From positions 10,494,609 to 10,558,608 of the forward strand of contig NC_091149.1 in NCBI RefSeq assembly GCF_041381155.1: a stretch of 64,000 nt of DNA. The letters are read 5' to 3'. Position 1 is the first letter of the stretch, and each line of letters begins with the position of its first letter. The notes beneath the pieces are model-generated. The model was not told where the DNA came from. It worked only from the letters and a program-made list of their open reading frames with translations, and searched no databases. Source of the stretch: Argopecten irradians. Its lineage: Eukaryota > Mollusca > Bivalvia > Pectinida > Pectinidae. Below, one piece after another: positions 46,152-56,823 of the stretch. Both the position numbers and the translations under genes were made by a program.

Positions 46152-48405
46152 ATTCATTCATTCATTCATTTTATTCCGTAGGCCTTTCGACCTATAGGTG
46201 AAAATAACAACATGTATTATCAATTGCAACGTACCAATCCATAAAAGGAGAGTGATCAACAAATATTGGAATATTACATAGGTTCATAATAATAATAATA
46301 ATATTCATGTAGTAAAATAATATATTATGAATTCAATGCGAGACAGTTGACAGATTTCAAACTCAAATCTAATAAATGAAAGATAATTAACAAGGACACT
46401 TATATATTACATTTGTTATCTAAATATATATTAATAAGGCTTTCAATTCCTCCTTTTGCATGCTAAATATAGATATTTACCTAGATTGGATAATTCTCTT
46501 ACATTATTAATACTTAGGAGCTGTATTAATTTGAAAACAGATGGTCTTTTATAATAGTATTTTTTGATGTATTTCAACCTTAAATCATTATAAAAAGGAC
46601 ACATCAGAATAAAATGAAATTCGTCTTCTACATCTCTTAGGTTACACTTAATACATATTCTATTTCTACGTAAAATGTTATGGTGTCTACCAACCTCAAT
46701 ATTTAAGTTGTGACATGATAATCTAAATTTGGTTATTACATGTTTGTATTTGACCTCAATAGATTTACGTAGATAAAATTGGACACAATGATTGTTTATC
46801 AAGTGTTGGTATAATGAACCTTTTGGTGAGGCAGATATTTTTGCTAAGATGTTTTGCTTAGTGCTATCAACTAGTCTCTGTTTTATTATTTGAAAAGCAA
46901 CGTTGTCAGGAATATAAGTGTCAACCATATAACCGAGTCCTAATAATGCTAATTCATTCTTAATATTACTTATCCACTCGTCATTTTCGTTCACGCGATC
47001 ATCGAAACAAGTTTTCACAATCAAGTTATCCGTATTTCTGAGCTTTAACCAATATCTAAACACTCTTAGTTTTCTAACTACATACATTGGTAAGCGACCT
47101 AGTTCACAATATACTAAATCATTACTTGTAGATTTTCTAACTTTTAGAATTCTCTTACAAAAATTCAAGTGTACCCTTTCTATATCTGGTGCTTTGTGTA
47201 GTCCCCAAATTTCGGCTACATAACATAGAATACTACTTACATGTGAATCAAAAACTGAACAATATGTTTCAACATTCAAACAATGATTTTTAAAGGAAGA
47301 TGCTAATGCAAATAATGCCTTTTTACCTTGTTCTGCAAGATGTTTCTGTGTTTTTGTAAATTTGCCGTTGTAATTAAAAAGCATACCTAAGTATTTGAAC
47401 GTGTCAACAATTTCTACATTCATGTTGTCATATTTCCATGATTCATTACTTCGTAAGTGACCACCGTTTCTAAAAACAATAATTTTCGTTTTTTCGACAT
47501 TAACCTCCAGGTTCCAGCGTCTAGAATAATCTAATAATGAATTTAACATGCATTGCAAACCTTCTGGGCTATTGGCAAATAGGACCGTGTCGTCAGCATA
47601 CATTAATAGGAACAAATTAAGCATTTGTAGTTCAATATTAGGACAATTATCATTAATAAAACTCATTTCAAAATCATTAACATACATTGAGTAAAGTACA
47701 GGTGACAATATTTCCCCTTGTAAGAGTCCGGTTCTGTTCGGGAAACATTGACTCAAATGGCCATCGAGTTTTACACAGGCTTTAACATTTTCGTATAATG
47801 AAAATATGATTTTTAAAAACTTTCCCCTAATTCCATAATTAATCAGTTTACTCCATAACTTTCCTCTATCAATAAAATCGAATGCTTTTCGAAAATCTAT
47901 AAAACAACAATAAAGTCTTTCCTTATTTCTTAGTTTCTTATTAATTAAAGTTTGTAATACGAATATGGCGTCTAAAGTTGAAGACCCCCTTCTGAATCCA
48001 AATTGTGCATCTGTTAAAATACTATTTTCTTTCTCCCATTTCATAATTCTATTATTCAAAATAGTAGTAAATAATTTACCGAAACAACTTACAATAGATA
48101 TACCTCGATAATTGTTTGTCTCGTTAACACATCCTTTCTTGAAAATCGGAACTATGCAAGATTGTGACCAGGACTCGGGGAAAAACCCAGATCTAAAAAT
48201 AGAATTGAACAATCTTTCCAAATATGGTAATAATATATCTTTTCCATGAATGAATATTTCATTCATTATTAAGTCTTCGCTACAACTTTTATGTAACTTC
48301 AAATTATTAATAGCACTGATTATTTCTTGGGCTGAGATATTGCAGTCAAGATTTTCGTACACAGGTTCCATATCATCTTCATGATATAGTGGGCCATCTC
48401 CAGAT
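46152..48405 (-). mobile_element. LINE with intact reverse transcriptase frame
   Basis: A 5'-truncated non-LTR retrotransposon on the minus strand. The coding part (46443-48371) is followed by an AT-rich 3' region. It ends in AAATGAATGAATGAATGAAT, a short-repeat tail at about 46152-46175. In-frame coding sequence extends slightly before the ATG (DGPLYHEDD) to a stop near 48405. No endonuclease domain is seen. Confidence 0.85.
46443..48371 (-). CDS. LINE reverse transcriptase, 642 codons, uninterrupted
   Basis: The protein holds the palm motifs of a non-LTR reverse transcriptase. GFRRGSSTLDAIFVLQ lies near residue 125, YCCFIDFRKAFDFIDRGKLW (first catalytic Asp) near 154-173, GLLQGEILSPVLYSMYVNDF near 215-234, and LLMYADDTVLFA (catalytic YADD) at about 255-266. 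The C-terminus has a CIKC…HFILMC knuckle (CxxC-x9-H-x4-C). The frame is open for 642 codons, so the copy is young or has been preserved, but the upstream endonuclease region needed for target-primed insertion is missing. The clade is not assigned. The plus-strand fragment at 37247-37745 is a relative by its C-terminal motif. Confidence 0.92.
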   Translation of the reverse strand: MEPVYENLDCNISAQEIISAINNLKLHKSCSEDLIMNEIFIHGKDILLPYLERLFNSIFRSGFFPESWSQSCIVPIFKKGCVNETNNYRGISIVSCFGKLFTTILNNRIMKWEKENSILTDAQFGFRRGSSTLDAIFVLQTLINKKLRNKERLYCCFIDFRKAFDFIDRGKLWSKLINYGIRGKFLKIIFSLYENVKACVKLDGHLSQCFPNRTGLLQGEILSPVLYSMYVNDFEMSFINDNCPNIELQMLNLFLLMYADDTVLFANSPEGLQCMLNSLLDYSRRWNLEVNVEKTKIIVFRNGGHLRSNESWKYDNMNVEIVDTFKYLGMLFNYNGKFTKTQKHLAEQGKKALFALASSFKNHCLNVETYCSVFDSHVSSILCYVAEIWGLHKAPDIERVHLNFCKRILKVRKSTSNDLVYCELGRLPMYVVRKLRVFRYWLKLRNTDNLIVKTCFDDRVNENDEWISNIKNELALLGLGYMVDTYIPDNVAFQIIKQRLVDSTKQNILAKISASPKGSLYQHLINNHCVQFYLRKSIEVKYKHVITKFRLSCHNLNIEVGRHHNILRRNRICIKCNLRDVEDEFHFILMCPFYNDLRLKYIKKYYYKRPSVFKLIQLLSINNVRELSNLGKYLYLACKRRN

Positions 48406-49010
48406 TAATGCATGTACAATAGGCTTAGTGAATGAATCAAAACGTGAGAATCTGTAAACCTCCTGACTGCACTTAATCAATTTAACCTATCATACCTGAT
48501 TGACTATTTATCCTTCATCTATCAAATAATCTTTCATGTACCCTACCTCTCGCTCTTTCTACCTTTGCAAAAAGGTTACCGTTGTTGTGCACAATGTACC
48601 AATAGGAAATTAAAGCCCGATTGTCGAAAGGTAGTTTTATGCTATATATTGTACAGGTGTTTTTTTTTTCTTCCATGAGCTTATTAATATTACATTTGAC
48701 GATATTCAAGAACGAGACATTCACATCATACAGTATTTGAGGTACGATACGCTTAGACGTTGCATTACTTTATGTCTTAATTTCATCAGATTTTTTTAGT
48801 TTTTATGTGTCCGATATCACGTCCGGCTGTAATATGATAAATATTTAAACCTAATTCAACGAAGTCTGCAACTCATTAAAAGCTGACAATGCAAGTTATA
48901 AAGCATGCCTTTGAATTTAAAAAAATATAATGTCTTATAAACGATTCTTGAAATACAAGTATACTTATTTTTTCATCAAAATTTAATACTTTTTATTTGC
49001 ATTATCAGCT
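48406..49010. other. AT-rich intergenic stretch
   Basis: No gene recognised. The minus frame 48515-48724 has no recognisable features. Confidence 0.45.
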
Positions 49011-49014
49011 TTAA

Positions 49015-49512
49015 GGTATATAATCCATAACTGGGCGAAAACTTTGACATGCTATATTATTACTTCTGTATTTGATAGAAATCCATGCGGTCTGGTAAAT
49101 TAATCTGTGGAAATTATTGAAATCGACAAACATGCATGATATCTTATAAACATTAGATACAACACAGCATTAATACACTGTAGAATGATGAGGTGGAAAC
49201 ATACCTGCCTGCTGGAATCGCTTTACAACTTCTGATAACATTGTAAGATATGAAATGAAATTGTAGACCACAAATTGGCTTGATGCTCTGACCTTATGTA
49301 TTCATTTTACAACACAGAAGATGTAAATGCATTGCTTTACGCAGAACTGACGAAAAAATCATTTTCAGTTCTTATGTGTAATTGTGAAATCAAAACTTAT
49401 GAACTGCAAATTATGTTTTTTTCCCCAAAATGTTTGTACCTTTAGGTGGAAAATAACATTTTAAACGCTCTTTTTTTGCTTCGTGAATATGAAAAATACG
49501 GCACATATAACT
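49015..49512. mobile_element. MITE, AGTTATATGTGCCGTA family, copy 3 (diverged)
   Basis: The body matches 25108-25611 with many changes. The right end TACGGCACATATAACT is intact and followed by TTAC. The left end (GGTATATAATCCATAACTGG) has decayed behind TTAA at 49011-49014. It is older than copies 1 and 2. Confidence 0.85.
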
Positions 49513-49889
49513 TTACGACATTGATTAGTGATAAAAATATTTATATACATGATCTGGTGATATGAGGAACCTATTTTTCCTATCTTTTCTTAATAAAAAT
49601 AAACACATCGGTATATTATTAAAGGAATCGCTGTCTGCCATGCGCACTCAACAACGCAACGAAGATAAAGAAGGTCTAGAAACACTAAGCGCTTATTTGA
49701 CCGAAGATAAAGTAAATCTGGTATATACAACAGATACCTAAATGATATAACAATTATTAAATTTAACATTAACGTATTTCAAATAAACTAAATTAAGTCA
49801 GGATATGTATATTTGATATAGTTGTATCTATTACTCATATTATACATGATACTGATATCATACCAAAATGCATATAAGCATAGATGCTA

Positions 49890-50010
49890 CTATTTCTTAA
49901 CTTCATAGGTGTATGTAAAAAAAATGTTTGCAAACTGTGAATCCGCGTAGCCATTCTCGGATTTTTTCTTCATAGTATTTGAAGAAAAAGAATCTGCTAA
50001 TCAGAAAACA
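49890..50010. mobile_element. Diverged foldback fragment
   Basis: CTATTTCTTAACTTCATAGG, TGTTTGCAAACTGTGAATCC and AGAATCTGCTAATCAGAAAA echo the arms and centre of the foldback at 27824-28584. Only part of it is present. Confidence 0.5.
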
Positions 50011-50251
50011 AATAATGTATGTCGAAACACTAATTTTTTGGGACAAATAGATCCATTTTAAGCTACAAAATAAATCTATGACAAAATTGAGTTAAACGTG
50101 AACAATATGTTGTTAACAAAAAGCCAGAGCAGAGGCATACTTTTTTCCCAGTGGTAATCCATAACATGATAAAAAATCACTAATCTAAAAGACGATCAGG
50201 TTTCAAGTGTTCGATGTTGTATTTGGATTAATTTAATAATTAATAATTTAA

Positions 50252-50609
50252 AGATGATCCACTGCTGAGAAATGGTATTTTTTTCACTATCAAAAACAGG
50301 AGCAGATGATTTAGTATTTTTCTTCAGCAACAAAAGTTACTTACTTTACACCATTACCATCATTGAAAAGTTTGAGCTTCTAATTTTAGGTCAAGATGAA
50401 AATATCGAAAACAATTAATTGCATCCCGAAAACATTCCGTGGCACTATGTCCTATATGGCATGAGGTACTGATTGTGCATGCACCAAAAGCAAAATATAT
50501 TATTTGATATGTATTTTTATGTTAGTTAGACATATATATACACGATGAAACACCAATTATTGTTCAAATGATGAGTATCGTTTAAGCTCTGTCGGCGGTG
50601 GAGCATCTT
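50252..50609. mobile_element. 358-bp MITE, AGATGCTCCACCG family
   Basis: Left end AGATGATCCACTGC and right end GGCGGTGGAGCATCT lie between TTAA at 50248-50251 and 50610-50613. The body matches 56908-57280 (in opposite orientation) and 13012-13215. Confidence 0.88.
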
Positions 50610-50829
50610 TAACGTTATGGTGTTTTTGTACCATTATGATGGCAGTATAGTGTATGTAAGTTAAGTAATGACAATACACATTCGCATTCTGATACAAGGT
50701 GTGTTCGATGTGCGGCGAATTGAGCATCGACACCGTTAACGTATGGCATTACTATTTGGATGAAGAGTACATGTATGCTGAGAAAATGGCAATGTACGCA
50801 GACTGTAAGTAATGGATAATTTCCGAAAA

Positions 50830-51892
50830 CCTGTCCATTATTAGAGAGAATGGATAGTACCGAGCCCGCAGGGCGAGGTACAATCCATTCTCTCTAATAA
50901 TGGACAGTTTGAGGAATTTATCCTACTTAAAACCCATCATACCACTACTCACTACCTTGCTTACCCTGTTTGAGAAATGGGACATCCCATTTCAGGAATT
51001 GCACAGGTGTTCACTCACCTGTGACAAATAATGGACTAACAATGTTGAGATGCATGCACAATCATTTAGTTTTACACCTTTGGAGGTACAACAGTGTTTT
51101 TGAACATCTCGGATAGTGATATTTTCCTTACCCGGCCATCATTTACATGTAGGGATGTACGCAGCTGTGATGCCTGTTTGAAGTGACCTATTTATTCGCA
51201 CAAGGACATGTGCATTGTCTAACGTTACATCAAATACATACAAGCAAGGTGAGTTTTCCCTACAATTTAAACATAACTGTTTTTTCCTAAAAGATCGACC
51301 ATACGCATGTTATAGATACGATAAAAAACATATCTGATTGCTATGATAGCATTGCACTGGTATACTGTGAAACCTGTCTAATCCGACACCACGTTGGAGC
51401 AACTTGTTTGGTCAGATTATTCAAGGGTGTAGGAAAGTCAGATACTGTTGTATATTATTGTTGCTATAGGATATAGGGAAAGCAGGTGTCAGATTAGACA
51501 GGCTTCGCTTATTATGTTTAACCATAATCATCAGATTATATGTTATAAGGGTTGTGAGATATCTGAGCTAAAAGACTGCATATTATCCCACCTCAGTCAA
51601 GAATCTAGAATTCCTATTCCTCGTCAATTACAATAAAACAAAAAGTTTTAAAAATGTGTAACAAATAATAATGCAAGACTATAATTATGTTTTGTTTTTT
51701 TTATTTTCAGAACAGTAACAGCTAGGAAGGGGAAGCAATAATTTCGATGGAGGAGTGAACATAAATGTAAAATTTTGGATAGTCAAATAAACATGTTTGG
51801 TTTCCTTACAGCAGCGGTTTTTTCCCTTTGTTCAAAATAGACTGTCCATTATTGTGGGGAATAATGGACAGTGGCCCTATAATAATGGACAG
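50830..51892. mobile_element. Hairpin-ended element, CTGTCCATTATT arms
   Basis: The left part has near-perfect 30-base arms, CTGTCCATTATTAGAGAGAA…TAC and the inverse, at 50831-50860 and 50878-50907. The right part has CTGTCCATTATT…AATAATGGACAG at 51842-51871 and another ATAATGGACAG at 51882-51892. Two more small hairpins (GAAATGGGA/TCCCATTTC and CACAGGTG/CACCTGTG) lie at about 50971-51033. I cannot place it in a known family, and it may be several small foldbacks together. A MITE is nested at 51366-51508. Confidence 0.5.
51366..51508. mobile_element. ~143-bp MITE, CCTGTCTAATC ends
   Basis: Inverted ends AACCTGTCTAATCCGACACC and GGTGTCAGATTAGACAGGCT flank a short AT-rich interior. Confidence 0.75.
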
Positions 51893-53855
51893 AGAGTTAC
51901 ATAATGGACTCCTAGGTGTCCGTTCTGTAATATAATGGTCATATACAACAAAGGAAACTTTACTAGCTGGGTTTTAAATGTAAATATAACTTGCCAGGTA
52001 ACACATTGTATAATTAATTGAGTATTAATTATATAGCAACACAAGTGTGCGAAACTACAATCAGTGCTTTCAAATTCATAATAAAAACATATTTACATTT
52101 GGTTGACATGATATCGTATCGGATATTTGAAGGCGTAAGCGATTCTGATGATATATGTTATATATATAACGCAATCCGTTTGGTGGAAGGAAGAAAGTTG
52201 AACACTGTATTTCCAATATTGGAAGGAATGTTTGAGTGGTTTCCGAGTGAATCAATTTTGGAATCCAAGATATTGACTATGACGGTATTGATATTATTTA
52301 CATTGTAATAAGGTTTAGTCATGATTACATAACTTACTCATGCTGAATACTAACCCTCATAACCTTAACAATTTGTTTTTAAAACAAATTCATAAACACT
52401 CAGAAATTGTATCAGTAGAGCTAGAGTAAAACATTGCTTTAGGTATGGCTTTCAATTTGTTTTACAGGTATTTATTATCTACCGACAAATTAATTATATA
52501 CAACGACAACTTGATTGTATAGATCGTTACCGAAATCCACTCCATTCTACGGTAAGCCTTACCACTCTCCCGGTATGTATTTCTGTGGATTAGAGTTTTA
52601 TTCAACGCTTAATTTATGTTAAAATATAATATTCTGTCTATTATTACAATTAATATTTCAAATTCTGCCATTTATCAAAAGGCTATCAATATAATTCATT
52701 TTAGTTATATGCAAAGTGTCTGAGGAACATGCTGAGTGTGTTTGTTTGATTAAATTAACGTCATATTATCAGCCAGGGTAAGGTAAGGACGGCATCCCAT
52801 GTATGCGGTACTGTTGTACGACATGTTTTATCTTCCAGTAAACCTATAATACCGTTGAACGATAAGTAAGCTTTAGACAATGTATATAAGCTGTACAATT
52901 CAATGTTATGTAAACATTACTAAATGACAAGTTTGCCACGTTGACAAGTATCTAGTATAAAAGAGCGGTGTTAAATTGGGCCTTATAATGTCCATGACCG
53001 ATAAGCATTATTTTTGTTTGCAGATACGGGGGTTAAGACATGATATGAAATGACTAAGGTTAGGTCGGAGTCCCTCATGAGGTATGAATTGTTAAACAGG
53101 AAAGCCAATCTTTTTCTGTTGGGATAGTTTTGCTGGAACCAAATTATATTTTCAAATAATTTTTCATGAATTATTATACATTGATAAGTTGCAAATAATA
53201 CAAAATGAAAGAAATAACTTACACCCAAAAACAAATAGGTCACAGTGACCTTATTTTGTAAAATGACAATTATGCAAAATTAAAGTTTATCTGATACCAT
53301 GATGTACCAGAGAAAATTTCATATATATATTATATTGCACTGAGCATATTACAAATTTAGGCAAAAAGTATGGTATGGGGTTGAGGTTTGTAAAGGTTTT
53401 CGATGTCTGAATTGTTTCGTTCAGTCATATGTTCCGAGGTCAACCAGGTCTTTTTAAGTATACTGAATAAGTTTATTTCATAAGCTTCAAAGTAATTAAT
53501 CCCCCAGATCTACTCTCCCGTATAACGTAACTTCTTAAAGCACTTTGTAGAAAGTTTCCCGTTTCAGGCAATATAGATTAGTGTTTTGCAAATATAAATA
53601 CTGACGATGTAAGTTGAAAAGTTTTCATGTTTTCGCATTATTTGTTTTTTAAATAAACTATCTTTGATAATGTTTGCTGGGACTTATCTGCTAGTAATCA
53701 TTACCAAAAATTAGCGAACGCTTTAGCAGTCTGTTTGGACACATAAGGGTTTTTCATGAAAGCACTGTAAATAACCAGTTAGAAGCTAAGACACGAGTAT
53801 ACACCCCTCTACCATTCAGAGACTGTTATCTCAGCATGTTTAGATTTAGTTTTAA
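51893..53855. other. AT-rich intergenic stretch
   Basis: No gene, RNA gene or clear repeat was recognised. The frame 52018-52308 begins MSINYIATQVCETTISAF. It shows no family signature. Confidence 0.45.
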
Positions 53856-54193
53856 AGTGAATAGTCGGGCAAAGAAAACCAGTCTAAATGCGTTCATTGG
53901 CCTTCCAAAAGTTCTCACATATTAATGCGACGGTCAAGGTCTGCTTACGTTTCCCAGTTCTGACCATTGAAATAAAGAAAAGGTGAAAACATTGAAAGCG
54001 AGGCTGCGTGGAAATGTAACCACGGGCATAGTCAGCCGGGAGGACGTTTTAGGATTCCTATACTTTAAATTAATTTCTACGTGCGCAGACAGATTTTGAC
54101 GAGAAAGTTTATTTTTCTATTCCATAAGAAAATATTCTGGATACTTTCACACCATTTTTACCGACTTTAGCCCTCCTTGCCCGACTGTTCACT
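53856..54193. mobile_element. 338-bp MITE, AGTGAATAGTCGGGC family
   Basis: Ends AGTGAATAGTCGGGCAAAG and TGCCCGACTGTTCACT lie between TTAA at 53852-53855 and 54194-54197. Both halves match the subterminal parts of the 4.6 kb element at 7071-11686. Confidence 0.92.
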
Positions 54194-54491
54194 TTAAAAG
54201 GAGGCATTTCTAAACAATTTGACAACAAATAATGGTTGATCTCAACACGAAAATTTTCACACTGTCAGCTTTTTGGTAGCCTTGTCTACTCTCTAGCGGA
54301 CTACTGTTTGGGTCTTTTCGTTTTGCTTCCTTCAGTGTAAATAGTATAACTTAAATGGATGGGATCGTTGGAACTAATCGTTGTGTCCATCTTTGAACAC
54401 GGGACATACACACTGTCAGCTAAAAATTATTCCTAAAATCGATCGGTCCATGATCTCCAGCTTACCGGTCGACGTACGATTCATACATATG

Positions 54492-54747
54492 AAGAATAGT
54501 CGGGCAAAGAAGGCTAAAGTCAGTAAAAATGGTGTTAAGATATCCAGTATAATTTCTCATTAAATAGTAAAATAAATGTCCAATCAAAATCGCCCTGCAT
54601 GCAAAGAAGTTAATTTATATTATTGGAATCGTAAAACGTCCTCCCGGCTGGCTGTGATAGTGTTGACATATCGATGTCAAAGTCGATTAGATATGTGTAA
54701 TGCCAATGAATGCATTTAGACTGGTTTTCTCTGCCCGACTATTCACT
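54492..54747. mobile_element. ~255-bp MITE, same family, decayed borders
   Basis: GAATAGTCGGGCAAAGAAGG at the left and CTGCCCGACTATTCACT at the right. The TTAA borders are lost. It lies 300 bases from the copy at 53856. Confidence 0.85.
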
Positions 54748-54776
54748 TTGACGATAGTTTTGAACAACCGTGTCCA

Positions 54777-54839
54777 GGTGTATAAATTAACCTGTTCTAT
54801 AGACATTTGAGGACAATCTCGTCACGATGAACTCCGAAG
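54777..54839 (+). CDS. Candidate 5-codon first exon (weak)
   Basis: TATAAAT at 54781 is followed 46 bases on by ATG AAC TCC GAA G and a strong donor (GTAAGT) at 54840. This would be a first exon encoding MNSEG. No second exon was found, so this is only a pattern worth testing. Confidence 0.15.
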
Positions 54840-54939
54840 GTAAGTTTAGTACCTTAAAGGTGAAGCTAAAGAACAAACGCCGTCAATTTGATGAAAAGAT
54901 TTTATTACACAACACCAAAAAACAAGGTAGGTCATTATA

Positions 54940-55212
54940 TACTGTAAACCAACTTGATTTCGTGGCCATTTATTTTCGCGTTTCCTTGCTAAACGCCCTT
55001 TTGACGGCGATTTAAATTCGAGATTTAGCGTCATATGGTTTTAGTCTATCTCGACTTAGAACATGTTCGCAGCCACAGGGGCCGCACACGATTTTCTAAC
55101 CAGTTAGTTTAAACATTCGTGCCCTGTGTTCGCGGCGATCAACTTTCTAAATTTCTAATTGCTACTGAAATACGCGAAATGCGATCGCACGAGAAAATAA
55201 GTTGGTTTGCAG
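54940..55212. mobile_element. ~270-bp MITE, ACTGTAAACCAACTT ends
   Basis: Left end TACTGTAAACCAACTT and right end AAGTTGGTTTGCAGA are inverted. The right end at 2805-2823 belongs to the same family. Confidence 0.65.
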
Positions 55213-56823
55213 AATTGGAGAAACAAATTAAACGATTAGACCAATCCAGAATTACATTTCCGAATATGCAACAAAAATACTGTATGAATGTTAGTTGATA
55301 TTTTATGCATTTTCTTTCTATTATATCTTACATCAAACGATTATTTGCTAAAAACTCTAATTTTTTGTTTTGGTGTCGGAGCATACTCACAACCAAATAT
55401 CAATTATCAAAGCTAATTAGTAAAGTAGGTCAAATTATAATTAACAAACATGAGGTAAATTACACCAGGTAATTCTCAAAACATTTACATACACATTGTG
55501 TAGGATCTTGGATGTTTCTTAAAAAGGACCGAACTCTACTATCAAATCCGGTATGTTTCATTTATTGTTTTTCGGTTACGTTGAAGATTAATTACCATCT
55601 TGTAAGTGAATATCAGATATATTGTATTAGTGAAAATAAAGGTCTTCACATGTAAATAATGTAAAATGGTACAATTGGTAGCTAAAAGAATCAAAACTAT
55701 CAAACAAAATGTTGATGGCAGCTACAGTTTGATTAAATCCAATGATTTTAATAGGATACATATTACAAAGCCTTTTATGTTCCATCTAGAAATTATGTCG
55801 TTTATAAAGTCAATATATTATTGAGTCTAGTTCAGTCAACACCAACGATTTATTCTAGTTTGTAGTTGTGTCAATGACATCAAATCACTTAAAAGTGTAA
55901 ACCAATTGACATTTAACTTTTCCATTTTACAAGATATCAATTTGATTTGTAATTACAGTAACTACTGTATACGAACTTTTTGTGAAATATATATATGACC
56001 ATTGGCCAGTTGGGAGAGAAAATAGAATAATATAAAATGAAAATCAAGACATCTCGTTAGCTATCTAGAACAATAAATACATTTATAAAATAAACTCTCA
56101 ATATGTATCTAATACATTAATTTTTACATCTGACATATAAAATCATAAAAAATCTGTTATTTTGCTGTAATATTCAAGTTAAGCGAAAAAATGGATGCTA
56201 TGAAAAAGTGTTAGCAAGCCAACACGTTTTGTTAATTTATATAATCTATTAAGACATCAAGCATGTGATTTTTGTGAGTCAAAATGAATTTACTTAACTT
56301 GAGCATTTCACAAAGCCAACAGATAAAATGATTTGGACGTTTAAGCCTTGACCAATATCAAACCACAATGAATTAATTAAAGCACGTCATCGAGAGAAAA
56401 CATCAAACATTCATCCAAAATTTGAATTGCTGTATAACTTTCGAGGAAATTATAATTTCCATCATAAATTCCACGTGGATAAATGAAGATGATATATTTA
56501 GAGCGTAAGTTTTATTAATTATTCCCAATCTTAAAATCATGGAATAGGTCTCATTTCAGTGATAGGGCATCAAACTAAACTAATTAATTAAAAAAATAAG
56601 GGACAATTAATGAGATATCTCTCTCATAAAATACTTGGTAAAATAATAAAACAACAACAGAATATTTAGCTTCAGAGAAGTTCATTTCCTCACAAACCAC
56701 AGCATAATATTCACCGAATTATGATATTCTGGATCCAAATTCCTACGATTTAAATATGTTCCTGAATTTCAGGAATGTAGAATTTTCTGAGCTCTATGTG
56801 AGCCTTCCTCTAAAGCCCATCAC
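55213..56823. other. AT-rich stretch downstream of TMBIM6
   Basis: No gene recognised. It should contain the TMBIM6 3' UTR on the minus strand. An AATAAA on that strand lies at about 56513-56518. Confidence 0.45.
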
